Program-made: the position numbers and the translations under genes
In this document: positions 9,847-19,508 of the stretch, piece by piece
How the letters are laid out: each line of letters starts with the position of its first letter
How positions within the stretch are numbered: position 1 is the first letter of the stretch
The notes under the pieces: model-generated
Databases searched by the model: none
What the model saw: only the letters and a program-made list of their open reading frames with translations
What the model was told of the DNA's origin: nothing
Assembly (NCBI GenBank): GCA_000512085.1
Contig: ASPP01015063.1
Coordinates: 1-21,730, forward strand
DNA: 21,730 bases
DNA from: Reticulomyxa filosa
Lineage: Eukaryota > Foraminifera > Reticulomyxidae
Reading direction: 5' to 3'

Positions 9847-11470
9847 TAGTAGTAGTACGAATTCAAATCACACAAATATCGAACATGCCAATGCGAAAAA
9901 TGCAGAGCACACAATTGAAGCGGGAACAAAAGCACAGGAGAACTCAAATACCAATGGAAGAGTCCCAACAAAAATCCAAACAGCAACCCTAACCCCGACT
10001 CCAACACAAACACAAATGTCAATAAAAACGCCAACAAAAACAAAGACACCGACGTCTGTGCAAACAAAATCGAAAGTAAAACTTATAAGCAATATGAGCA
10101 AATATATGTATGAAAGTTATGCAGGCGTGATAAACGAATGTCGTCAGATGAAACAGTGCGTGATCGACTCGAAACAACAAGTACGCGAAATGAAAACTGA
10201 CTGGAACCGAGAATTGAAAGTGCTGGCAGAAAAGTTTCACAAATTCGAAGACAAGGACCAAGAATTGCGATCGGATAAAATGCGATTTGTAATGTATAAA
10301 GACAAGCTATTGCAAAGTTTAAGCGAATGGGAAAAGCGAATCAGTGAAGAAAGTAATCGATTGGAAAAAATCGAGTATATGTTAAATAACAGAGAGCAAC
10401 AGATAAAGGAAAGACAGACTCAAATCGAAAAAATGGAGCAACAAATGCAATTGAAAAAGGAGGAAATGGACAAATATATGAAAGCATTGGTCAATCAAAG
10501 CTCACAAAAAAATATGGAAATGATGCAGTACATTAACACCAGACAAAATCAAATCAACACTAAGGAATTGTATTTGTTCGAAGAAACAGAAAAATTGAAT
10601 GATTTGAAAAATAATGTGATTTCACAACAAAACATATTGAAAAAAGAGCGCGAATATTGGATTGCTCAAAAAGTCCACAAAGATGAATTTGAAAAAAAAT
10701 TGCTATTGCAACAGCAACAACAACTGCAGACCATTGGAGACGCAGGTAAGGACCAGGACATCAAACTCAGCGATATCAAAAATCTCTATGAAAAACAAAA
10801 AAGTCTATTGGAAAGCAAAATTGAAAGTTTGGAGTTGGAGTTAATCCATTTTCGACTGTTATCCGAAAAGGGAGAACAGTCAGTACAAGAAAAAGCCAAA
10901 CTAATTGAAGAGTTAAAAGCTCAATTGTCCAAATTAAATCATGATCATTTGGATTTGTCTGGCCAATACGAAATACTTCGCAATGAAAGTTATAAAATGA
11001 AACATCAACTTGATTCTCTCACACAAGAACTTACCAATTTTCAAGATGTCCGTAATCAATTACAGTCCAAAGAACAACTATTTCAAAAAGAAAAACTCAA
11101 TTTGCTTGAGTCATTTCACGCCGAAAAAAATATCCTTTTGCAACACAATATGTCTTTGCAAAAACAAATTAACGAACTGACTAGCAACTTGGAATCTTGG
11201 AAACAAGTGAAACAACAAGGAGATAAAGAAACTGGTAAAGAAAAACTTCAACTACATTCTAAATTGAAAAAACCAGATCCAAAAAGTGATCGATTGAACT
11301 CCAATCGCAATGTCAGTACTACTGCTCGTAAATCTGCTCTTGTCCCGCAAACATCTTCTAACAATGTACGAAAAGATGCCCCTCGTCGTAGTGTTGTGGA
11401 ACAAAAGAAGCCACCATCAGAAAAAAAACAGGTCAAATGGGCTAATGACAAAACTCCAACTTCCAAATAA
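7502..11470 (+). CDS. FYVE zinc-finger protein with long coiled coil, about 1170-1250 aa
   Basis: Exon 1 is 7502-7581, exon 2 is 7652-7765 and exon 3 runs from 7923 to the TAA at 11470. Joining them rebuilds a FYVE finger at residues 34-87 with all eight zinc cysteines (43, 46, 62, 65, 70, 73, 84, 87), the KHHCRKCG core and RVC. FYVE domains bind phosphatidylinositol 3-phosphate on endosomes. The first signature reads WMPN instead of WxxD. After the finger come acidic and low-complexity segments (E run near 8062-8085, Q-rich 8520-8668 with a pure Q run, Thr run near 9813-9842), then a long heptad-type coiled coil (about 10080-11220) and a basic tail ending in KWANDK. The reading frame changes once between 8285 and 8322: either a one-base difference, a 31-nt intron, or a larger intron 8140-8371 with a GTACGT donor and AAG acceptor, both in phase 0. 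An endosomal tether or adaptor role like EEA1 or FYCO1 is inferred; orthology is not claimed. Confidence 0.85.
8285..8322 (+). other. Frame change inside the FYVE protein exon 3
   Basis: The frame carrying the FYVE finger ends at TAA 8323-8325, while the long coiled-coil frame is closed by TGA just before 8285. They overlap only here, over an AATGCG repeat. The switch equals one extra base, or removal of 31 nt (GT at 8302 to AG at 8332), or of the candidate intron 8140-8371. Confidence 0.7.
8520..8668 (+). repeat. Q-coding CAA/CAG repeat tract
   Basis: Degenerate CAG/CAA/GAG/AAG units followed by a pure CAA run (about 8634-8667), coding for the Gln/Glu-rich segment of the FYVE protein. Probably prone to length variation. 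Confidence 0.85.
9811..9842 (+). repeat. (ACA)n trinucleotide repeat, poly-Thr coding
   Basis: An uninterrupted run of ACA units inside the FYVE protein gene, read as threonine in the coding frame. Confidence 0.85.
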
Positions 11471-12577
11471 ATTTTATAATACACTCACTTTCCTTTTCCT
11501 TTCCCTCTCTCTTTGCGCTACTTTTTTTCTTCTTTTTGTGTTTTTTTTTCCTCTTTTTTTAATAATTATTTTTGCTTTTTTTTTTTTTTGCAGAGCATCC
11601 TTCAATTGTGCGAAGCTTGTTATTCTTTTTTTTTTTTTTCTGTGTTAAATTGTCGATTGGAATCTTTCGGATTGTGTTAACAAAATGTGTGAAGAGAGTA
11701 AGAGGAGTATTTTGACGGGTGTAGCAGTTTTTTTAACAAACTTTTTTTGGAAACAAGTCTGTATTGAATCACAAACCTCAAACTTTTAGCTTTTTTTTTT
11801 GGGACTGTTGAAACAACAAGTTGTGGACTAAGAGTTGTTTTAAATACCCTAAAGAGTCTATAAAATGAAAATCAGATCGAAAGAGAGCATTGATTATTAT
11901 AAATTAAGATTAAATTCTTGTTTGATTTGGAATGTAGTTGTGAAGTTCGACCATCTTGGAATACAAAGTTTGTTGATTAAGTAGTATTCGATTTATTAAT
12001 TTTATTTTAACACTTACCCGATCAGACTGTTTGTTTTAAAGAATAAGATACTGCTCTGGATATGGAAGTAGAAAAATATTTTACATTTTTGTTGTAATAA
12101 TGATGATCACATTTCCATATATCCATCACCAGTACAAATAATTGTACATAAATTAACATATAATCTTCCTTTTAAATTAAATTCATGTGTTTTAATATAT
12201 TTCTACAAACAATATCATTTGCTGATAAGATATACAACAAATAGCATATGTTACTGAATTCTCATTGAATTACGTGTACATTGGTTCCGTTAATCATAAT
12301 AATGACTGAAAAAAGATTTGTGTACTTTTTTGTTTCTGTACCAGTAAGTGGAAACGAAAAGTTTCTGAGCTGTTTGAAGTTGAACTTTCTTTTGAATCCC
12401 CTCAATCCAACGAAGTGTTTGAATAGATTTTTTGGAAAGAAGCATGAACAAAAGTGAAAAAGTTTTGTCGAAGAAAACAAAATAGATTTTTTATAAAAAA
12501 ATTATTTACAAAAAAAAAAGGAGTTCATAAACGCGTTGCAGCTAGACAATCAGTGGGACGACGGAGAAACAGAAAAA
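11471..12577. other. Gene-free stretch between FYVE and UBR7-like genes
   Basis: About 1.1 kb of AT-rich DNA. Long T runs at 11521-11640 include a polypyrimidine-AG sequence near 11575-11593 that resembles a splice acceptor but leads to no extended frame. The rest (11640-12530) has no recognisable exon, RNA gene or repeat family. Confidence 0.5.
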
Positions 12578-13471
12578 ATGACTGAGGCAAATGAAAAAAT
12601 AGAAAAAGATATGATATATTATTGCACATATCCAAAAGGTTATATATCACAAAGAGTATTTGTTTGTCAGACATGTAATGCGATGAACAATAACGATACT
12701 AATTATGTTGGTATATGTTATGCGTGCAAAAACTCTTGTCATGCCGGGCATAAAATATTAGACATATGGACAAAAGATCATTTTCGGTGTGATTGTGGGT
12801 ATCGTGGTAATTTAACAAAATGTGTTTGGAATGCGTTTGGTAAAAAAAATGACGAAAACAAACGTGTATATAACCATAATTTTATTGGCAAGTACTGTCA
12901 TTGTGAGAAATTATTCATCGAGGAAGAAAACAAGAATGAAAATGGAAATGAAGAAGAAAAAAAAGAAAATAATCTAATTAAGGGCAATGATGATTTAGAA
13001 ATATTATGGGTACAATGTTATTATTGTCAAGACTGGTTTCATTGTAATAAATGTGTTGGTGCATTACCTGAAAATGGTGATTTTATTTGTAAAAATTGTT
13101 GTTCAACAAGTTGTCAATTTTTATTGCCTTATCGATATAGTCCTGACAACAATGGTAATGATAATGCTAACAATAAATATAAAAAATTTTGTGTTAACGA
13201 AATGAAAGAAGGAACTAACAACATTGGCAATATCGAGAAAGGTATTTCATTAATTTCAAATTGGAAAGATTACTTATGTAAATGTAAAGAATGTATTTTA
13301 TTTTATCAAAAAAATCAATGTTATGATATTTTACAAAGTTTTAACAACAACAGTAATCATGACAATAATAGCAATGATTCTGCTATTGAAATTCATGACC
13401 AATGGCTTAATTATGGTTTAGAAAGTTTTATGAAAGAGATGCGCAAGAATTTGTTATCATTGAAAAGATAA
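12578..13471 (+). CDS. UBR7: UBR7/Mlo2-type UBR-box and PHD-finger protein
   Basis: A single-exon gene of 297 aa. The ATG at 12578 was chosen because the frame upstream has no ATG before the in-frame stop at 12494. A UBR box spans residues 16-84: CTYPKGYISQRVFVCQTCN, GICYACKNSCHAGHKI and HFRCDCGYRGN give the Cys/His zinc ligands. A PHD finger follows at about 107-174 (KYCHC; VQCYYCQDWFHCNKC; FICKNC), split by an acidic Glu/Lys/Asn insert. A C-terminal Cys-rich patch (YLCKCKECILFYQ) matches the segment after the PHD in human UBR7. This UBR box + PHD order is the UBR7/Mlo2 architecture; human UBR7 has been reported as a chromatin-associated ubiquitin ligase for H2B. The protein is shorter than human UBR7 (425 aa). 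It lacks a classical RING, as the family does. Nuclear location and ligase activity are inferred. Confidence 0.95.
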   Translation: MTEANEKIEKDMIYYCTYPKGYISQRVFVCQTCNAMNNNDTNYVGICYACKNSCHAGHKILDIWTKDHFRCDCGYRGNLTKCVWNAFGKKNDENKRVYNHNFIGKYCHCEKLFIEEENKNENGNEEEKKENNLIKGNDDLEILWVQCYYCQDWFHCNKCVGALPENGDFICKNCCSTSCQFLLPYRYSPDNNGNDNANNKYKKFCVNEMKEGTNNIGNIEKGISLISNWKDYLCKCKECILFYQKNQCYDILQSFNNNSNHDNNSNDSAIEIHDQWLNYGLESFMKEMRKNLLSLKR

Positions 13472-13962
13472 CACAAAACAAAATATTAAGTATTGTCCAT
13501 TTATTTTTTTGTGTGTAACGTTAAACTTTATTGTGGTTAATGACTCAAAAACTCCAATAACATATTCGTGCAAAAATGGTTCATTAATAATCTTTTGTTC
13601 AACAATTTAATCTCTTAAAATGTCAGCCATAAGCAATCGTTCCTTGCTTACCAATTTCGTTGAGATTTACAGGCTAGACTTGATTAATCGACTTTTGAGA
13701 GATCTCACTCCATTGATTGGTTCAGAGACCAAGAAGTAGAAATAAAAAAAATAAAAAAAATGGACGACATTTAAAGACTATCCATTGCATTGTATAGTGA
13801 ATGATTCGCTATTGAATACAGGGATAAATATGAACTCATTGATTGTTTAATTTTGTAAAACTCTCATTTAATCAATCACAAGAGGAACACATTTTTTTAA
13901 AGTAAAAAGCACATTGGTTTTCTTGAGGGTTATTCATTAAAATAAATTATTTCCAGAAAAAA
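13472..13962. other. Convergent intergenic stretch
   Basis: The UBR7-like gene (plus) and the glycosyltransferase gene (minus) end towards each other here. The sequence is very AT-rich except for a compositional island at 13620-13739 that holds a short ORF, listed separately. No terminator-like or RNA structure was recognised. Confidence 0.5.
13620..13739 (+). CDS. Candidate small ORF, 39 aa
   Basis: An ATG-to-TAG frame with a protein-like, less AT-rich composition than its flanks. The product starts MSAISNRSLLTNFVEIYRLD, continues with a Leu/Arg-rich helix and ends in SETKK. It would form an amphipathic helix. No family is recognised. It could be a free microprotein gene, an exon of a longer transcript, or part of the 3' untranslated region of the gene at 12578-13471. 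Confidence 0.3.
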   Translation: MSAISNRSLLTNFVEIYRLDLINRLLRDLTPLIGSETKK

Positions 13963-15855
13963 TTATTTGGTACGTGTCAGTACAGGATCATCTTGCGATT
14001 GAAGCCAAGGTATTCTTTCCAATCCCCCACTGCTCCATCTCTCAGCGGGAAAGACTGTAAACTGCCTGTTAACAATATCAATACCAGCAAACTTCCAATA
14101 ATCACTCAACTTTCGTCTGTTGCCCATTCCATATTTTTCAATTTCATTTAAATTGGCTCGATCAATATAATCTGGTGTCCTTAGCTCCAAAACGCCCCAT
14201 AAAAAATTAATTCTCTTTTCCGCAGCATCACGCAGCTCGTCCATCTTTTACAAAACCCAAACAAAACAAGAATTTAAATATTGTATTGTGCTGCTTTATT
14301 ATTGTTTTTGTTTTGTTGTTTTTGTTACACGTTCGGCATTGATATGATTAATATTGAATCTTGGCGTTTTGCTTGCGTCTTCGTAATAGCGATGGAAAAC
14401 GATATCGTAAGGTGGCGAATACATATCATAGCCATGAGTCCAAGCTTTGGAAACAAACAAAAACTCTTCTCCATGAAACACAAATTTGCAATATGGATCC
14501 CAGGGCACTTGTTCGCGCAAGTGAGCTTTGCTGAATGAAAACCCGGCTGCCCAAAAAGGCACCAGTACCGAGCGATGAGCATCCCGTAATTTCGGTATTA
14601 CGTGAGTGTAACACCCATTGGCATTACGAGGCAAGTAATTGGATCCACCTTCAAAAATGCTTCCACAAATGTGATAACTCATGGGTTTTTCCGGATCCGG
14701 TCTTGTCCAAGCGGCTAAGTCATCATTCATCGACGTCTCCGGTTTCGGATAATGGGTTAGTATGCCATACTCATTTTCTAATCTGTACTCAAACACCACA
14801 CAATTTTGCCGTCATATTTCTTTTAAGCTATGCAATTCAAAAAAAAGATGAGGACAAAGGAGTGGATAACAAACTTGTGCCACAAATTTAATGCAATTTC
14901 ATCCCAATAAGGTCGAAAGAAAGTATGGCTATCAGTAATTAATAGAAATTTCTCGCCCTTATAAAGCTGATCCGCTTTGTAACGTCCCCAAATTGGTCCT
15001 GATATTGTTAAAAAAAGGAAATAAGTGTTAGCAAAAATTGGATAATAAAACAAGTGTTTATAGCAGTAAATTTTGTATCAATTTTAAAAAAAAAGAGACA
15101 CGAACCTGCAGCTTTAGCAACGCTCACACGCTCAATACGCACTTGCCACAATCGGGTACAGATCGGGTGAAATGGACAGTTGACACCAGAAATGTCCAAA
15201 CAATCCAAGTGTGAATCTGCTGTATTTTGTTCGTAAATTCCGAAAAAGAGATTGTCCGGATTGCTTGCGTTGCCAAATGCAGATATTACTGTTTCATTAC
15301 AATCCGGATCGTTCAAACTTGGAAATGTTATAAATATTGTGTTGGCACTTGTTTCGATGTTTTGTCCAGGTTTCTGGTTCAATACTGTCAAGCATTAAAA
15401 AAACATGTTTTTTGCAATCTTCCCTTTTTCGAGTGTACACTTCAAATAAAAGAGTTGGAAGATACACACCAACAGGATGTGGCATTATTCTAGATAAGCG
15501 ATTGTTATCAATGGACACTGTGCTGAATGGTAATTGTTTTATTTTATCATAAGGTGCTTCCGTTTGAATAGGGTCAGGTATTGTCTCTTTTTTCGTTTCA
15601 GTAGGGCTGCCCACAGCCAAAGGCACAGCCTTGGTCGTTTGGGGAGAGTAAAAAAATAAAAGATAAATCATGACCACGTTTGTTAGGATCAATACTAACG
15701 TTACAAACGTGCGTGTTCCTGCTTGATTTACGTACTGCTTGTCTTCTGAAAAACAAAACACGCGTGAAAACTAACCTCAGAACAATAGATGTTGAAATAT
15801 CACAAAAGACGTACTGACTGAATTGTCTCCGCCCACAACAATCCCAATTGCTCAT
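13963..15855 (-). CDS. GT60-family hydroxyproline/peptide alpha-GlcNAc-transferase-like protein, type II membrane
   Basis: Six proposed exons: 15855-15811 (end uncertain), 15737-15470, 15384-15106, 14998-14875, 14782-14329, 14244-13963; about 483 aa, stop TAA. The family (Pfam GlcNAc, CAZy GT60) includes Skp1 hydroxyproline GlcNAc-transferase and trypanosome Golgi polypeptide alpha-GlcNAc-transferases. Family marks in order are IFITFPSLNDPDCNETV; NPDNLFFGIYEQN; ARG-region equivalent VSVAKAAGPIWGRYKADQLY; the acidic metal-site motif LLITDSHTFF; YGILTHYP; FSFSKAHLREQVPWDP; HGEEFLFVSKAWTHGYDMY; and the closing KYGMGNRRKLSDYWKFAGID. A single hydrophobic helix at about 26-47 (TFVTLVLILTNVVMIYLLFF) after a short basic N terminus makes it a type II membrane protein, so Golgi location is inferred, unlike cytosolic Dictyostelium Skp1 GnT1. 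The 14874-14783 intron was set by choosing the acceptor GTACAG, which restores the family motif. The first intron is ambiguous because CAGTACGT occurs at both ends. Confidence 0.9.
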
Positions 15856-17039
15856 TTTTACTTGGCGTCTTAATGGACTACTTCAAAAAAGTTGGGTAAC
15901 CATAAATTTAAAAAAGACTGAAGAAGACACATTCACTTGTAATATGCACAAAGTTTCCTTGTTGCAACTGAAATAAATTTCAAACTGTTTGAAAATTTTA
16001 CACTAGTTATATACATTTTTGTTTTTGGAAGGTTATATTCATTTCAACGTAACTTTAAATATTATTTTGATATCACTGTGGACAGAATTAATTATGTTAA
16101 CTAACAAAAAAAAAAATTTTTTAGCTCAATCGTCGTTATTTCAACTTACTGAAAAAGCTACTTTTTTGAAGGTTATTAGAGTTTGAACTGTCAAAAACTT
16201 CGACATCTTTGAAGATTTGAAGTTTATTTTGAAGTTTAGTTTTGGAAATATTGTTGAAAATTTTATCTGGAATTTTCAACGAAAAATTTCCACAAAAATT
16301 ATTGGATCAAGCAAGAATTCTTATAGTTGGACATCATTGGAGTTATTGGGAACCTGGTGGACATTGGAACTCCTGGTATATCTATTGACAGATTGTTGAA
16401 AAATTTGATTTGATCTTGAATTATATGGACATCGATTCGAAGGAAAGCGACGAAATAAACACAGAACACGAAAGAACATGACAAAGAATTCCAAAAATAT
16501 AGAACGATTATATGTTCAAACACCATATATAATTATACACAAGAAACGACGTCTATCAGAGACAGTGGATGAAGAAACTGATTTGGGTACATTTGACAGT
16601 AAAAATGAGAAAGTGGTGGAACAGAATTCGAAACATTACAACAATCGCTATCGTAAAAGCGACAACGATGAAAAAAGATGATAAAAGAAGAAGACTTGAA
16701 ATTGAAAAATGTACCAACATTGATAAGAAAACCGAAGACAATATTACAGTGTGAATATACAAATATTAGGTATTATGTCAGTAAATTGAAGATGTCTGAC
16801 GACTGGCTAAGATATACTAACTTACTAGATGTGAATCAGAACAAGCTAGCCAAGAAAATCAAAGTACATTCGCTATCTATGAACTGGAGAACGGTATTTG
16901 TGCATTTACTAGCTGAAGCTCAAAGTCAAGAACTAGAAGTGATAATGTAATATTTCATTAATATTACAAAACAACATAAACGGTTTTTACTACAAACAAC
17001 ACAAACTCGAACAAAATTTTAAGGCAAGCAACAACATGT
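15856..17039. other. Gene-free stretch with ORF fragments upstream of the retroelement
   Basis: From 15856 to about 16200 the sequence is AT-rich and must hold the glycosyltransferase promoter (minus strand). From 16290 to 16950 there are several short plus-strand frames; the longest ends at 16950 and includes SDDWLRYTNLLDVNQNKLAK. They lie on the same strand as the retroelement remnant and could be its decayed 5' part, but no endonuclease or RT motif was recognised in them. Confidence 0.4.
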
Positions 17040-17098
17040 TTGTCTGTTTTAAGAAGGATTTGACCAAAACAATACAAGAGCCAATTTAATGTAGAATG

Positions 17099-17650
17099 TT
17101 CGCTGATTTGGAATGTGAAGCTCAATATTTATAAGTGAAATCAACGAAATGCAAAGTCAATGGATTTAATAAAACATGCTTTGAATAATATTTGTTTATG
17201 GGCAAATTGTGGAAAATGGTCATTGCTTCAGAAAATACTCAATATATCACATCCAGAAATAAGAACAAGAAGAAATTACAATACTTCAACTAAATATGGA
17301 TGTAGTTTCAATCACAGAAAGATATAATGTCAAGTACTTGTAGTTGGTCATGGATTCGCAACTGAATTATTAACGGCATATCAATTAAGTCTATGGAAAG
17401 ACTGCTAGTAAACTAGGGTACTTGTGTCAACATAAAGGAATTAGAAAATCACTATCAGTATATACATTAATATTCAAGCAATAATTTGTCTTTCTATCAA
17501 ATATGAATGTGCATTTTGGAATGGTGTAGCAGAAGTTCATAAAAAGAAATTGTAAAGGATCCAAAGAATTACAATTTGCAGGATTTTGTGAGTAATGAAT
17601 ACGACTGCGTATGACAAAGTGAATGTCATATATTAAATTCCTCTACTTGA
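17099..17650 (+). pseudogene. Reverse transcriptase C-terminal remnant
   Basis: The palm motif reads Phe-Ala-Asp-Leu at 17099-17110 in one frame. The thumb and connection region follows in another frame from 17163, broken by several stop codons. The second catalytic Asp of FADD is lost, so it would be inactive even without the stops. Confidence 0.75.
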
Positions 17651-17954
17651 ATTGAGACGACAAGAAGAAGTGATAATATACCAGCAATTTATTAAATGGA
17701 CAGTAATATTTCATAATCACAATTTAGCTCAAGCTTATCGAATGTGGGAAAAGCATAAATTGACAAATAATTCCAATTACATTACATGGACCGGTAAGTT
17801 GTCGGCATTGTCTAGTGGTTGCATCAGTACAGGTGAATTAAACATCACTGAAGTAGAATCTGATCGTCACAACTTCTCAAATGAAAGTGACAACATTCAC
17901 GCAATCTGAAAGATCACCATTCGCAAAGACAGTGAGCCAATAACAGACCAAATA

Positions 17955-18400
17955 TTGATATCTTTGACAGATGATTATGTGGTAATATACTGCGATGGAA
18001 GTTTATTTCCCAACCCTGGATTCGGGAGTGCAGGATTGGTGATTCAAGATCCATCACAACCACAATGGTTGGGATGTGAGTATCAAATGAATGGAATCAC
18101 TACAAATTATGGGTGTGAAATCAAAGCGCTAGAGTATGTTGACAAGAACTACAAGTAGCACCAATATCGTGTGATTATTCTGTGTGATTGTAAATTTATC
18201 GTCAATTCACTGGCGAATAAATGGAATTCTGAAGAATACAAAGCACAAATTGGAGACTGCCAACAAATTATCAAAACTTTCGACAACGACAATGTTCATG
18301 AAATATATTGGATCAAAGAACATTCAGGAAACATAGAAACGAATGTGCAGATATTGTTGCAAAGATAGTACGAAGAACTGAAGAATCGAAACAACATAAT
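17955..18400 (+). pseudogene. RNase H domain of the retroelement, interrupted
   Basis: One frame carries YCDGSLFPNPGFGSAG (catalytic Asp at 17994-17996), YGCEIKALEYV (catalytic Glu at 18117-18119) and ILCDCKFIVNSL (Asp at 18186-18188). The domain is cut by an in-frame TAG at 18156-18158. The last motif, HSGN then ECAD (Asp at 18350-18352), needs a frame change between about 18330 and 18341. All four metal-binding acids can still be located, so decay looks fairly recent. Confidence 0.85.
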
Positions 18401-18650
18401 ATATACAAACTCATATATAAATAAGTGTTATTTCTAAATAATTAAGGATTAAACAAGCCATTTACTGCAGAGTGGAATCGATATTGGGTAAATGAAGGTA
18501 GTGAAATCTATCAACACAAATTCCCAAAGACATTTCTACAAGACCTTAAAGAAGTAAAGTCATTTGAAAGAACAGTTCTCAATCGACTCACAGTTGGAGA
18601 ACGAAGAGTAATTTGCAAATTAATCACTGGAAAGGTTGGATTAAATAAGG

Positions 18651-18705
18651 ATATCTTATGATAATTGATTTTCTCAATGAAAAATCAATTATCATCATAA
18701 GATAT
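18651..18705. repeat. Near-perfect inverted repeat (hairpin) in the retroelement
   Basis: Left arm 18651-18672 and right arm 18681-18705 are reverse complements except for three extra bases in the right arm, with an 8-base loop. It sits at the point where the C-terminal reading frame of the retroelement breaks. Confidence 0.9.
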
Positions 18706-18780
18706 GTTTTAGGCGTTCAGTTTTCTTTGCAACCTACTGTATCTGCACAAGATCATAAGAGCTTACACTACATTTTGTCA

Positions 18781-19508
18781 AACATTTCTTAATGAAATGT
18801 CAATATTACAATTTGTTGCGATGGAGATGGTGGACAAATGTGCAAAACCCGCTCACAGTTTCTTCATTACCATTCCTGAGTTTAAAAGACTTAGCGGTAC
18901 GAAGGAAAGAATGGCAACCAGAAACCAGAATAACTGTGGTGAAAGAAACTGCATTGTTTGTCATTCAAACCAAACGAACAATATGAAATAATCTTTTAAC
19001 TCAAATAGAACTGGATTATTCTTTTGACACCAAATACTTCAAACATTGAAAATTCTGCTACAATGAATTGCCAAAAAGCTCTCTTTGACATAGTTAAGTA
19101 TTTGTATATGCTCATTTGCGACTAAACAAAACTAATGACCAAAATTCAATGTTATCTTTATTGAAGTCAAAGATATGCTGAAAAACAACATCTAATCCAA
19201 ATTTTTAAAAATATCTGTAAATCATGAGATTAATGTTGTTTATTCATGAAGAAAATCAGCCTTCTCCATAAGGTGCCATTTTATGTGTAACTCGTTTACA
19301 TTCTACTATCCTTTGGCCAAAATGAAATGGAAAATTGTTAATTAGGTTGAAACGTTAATAAAAAAGATTTTGGAATAATCTATATTGTTCAGCATCTTTG
19401 GTTTCTTCGAAAAGAGTTTTTTAGAATTTCCTTTCGAAATAAACTTACCAGCATCCTTCCAAATAATAAATTTGATAAGAGATATTCCTTCAACTTACTT
19501 TACATAGC
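18781..19508. other. Gene-free stretch before the STK19-like gene
   Basis: A short plus-strand frame (18797-18991, about 64 codons, with CGERNCIVCHSNQ) directly follows the retroelement and may be more of its decayed C terminus; no match is recognised. The rest is AT-rich and must contain the promoter of the gene at 19509. Confidence 0.4.

Larger units (their letters stand above)
17040..18780 (+). mobile_element. Decayed non-LTR (LINE-type) retrotransposon, RT to RNase H to C-terminal region
   Basis: Conserved pieces of a LINE ORF2 lie in the expected order on the plus strand. An RT palm segment FADL at 17099-17110 stands where FADD is expected. The post-palm region (17163 onward) reads ICLWANCGKWSLLQK. 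Then come YECAFWNG (17502) with RIQ, and LELRRQEEV (about 17648), the usual tail before RNase H. A type I RNase H follows (17955-18368), and a C-terminal region (18455-18661) carries ERTVLNRLTVGERRVICKL. The sequence DHKSLHYIL near 18751 resembles the terminal Cys/His motif of LINEs. Several in-frame stops and at least three frame changes show it is dead. The upstream RT half and any endonuclease were not recognised. Target-site duplications and a poly-A tail were not found, so the limits are approximate. Confidence 0.85.

Noticed and set aside
11521-11640. Polypyrimidine tract and AG resembling a splice acceptor after the FYVE gene
   Set aside because: No open frame of useful length follows, and the gene already has a stop and a complete basic tail.
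12262-12480. Minus-strand frame of 72 codons
   Set aside because: AT-rich, Phe/Lys/Asn composition typical of random sequence here, with no family or exon context.
12536-12577. Upstream extension of the UBR7-like frame from a TTG
   Set aside because: It has no ATG. The family starts shortly before the UBR box, so the ATG at 12578 is sufficient.
14783-14828. Possible exon start at the AAAAG acceptor (14823) giving KYDGKIV
   Set aside because: All frames from that acceptor either stop or leave the family frame. The GTACAG acceptor at 14783 matches phase and motif without a frameshift.
14535-14891. Plus-strand frame of 118 codons opposite the glycosyltransferase
   Set aside because: The minus strand here carries well-conserved GT60 motifs. 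This frame crosses an exon-intron boundary without any domain.
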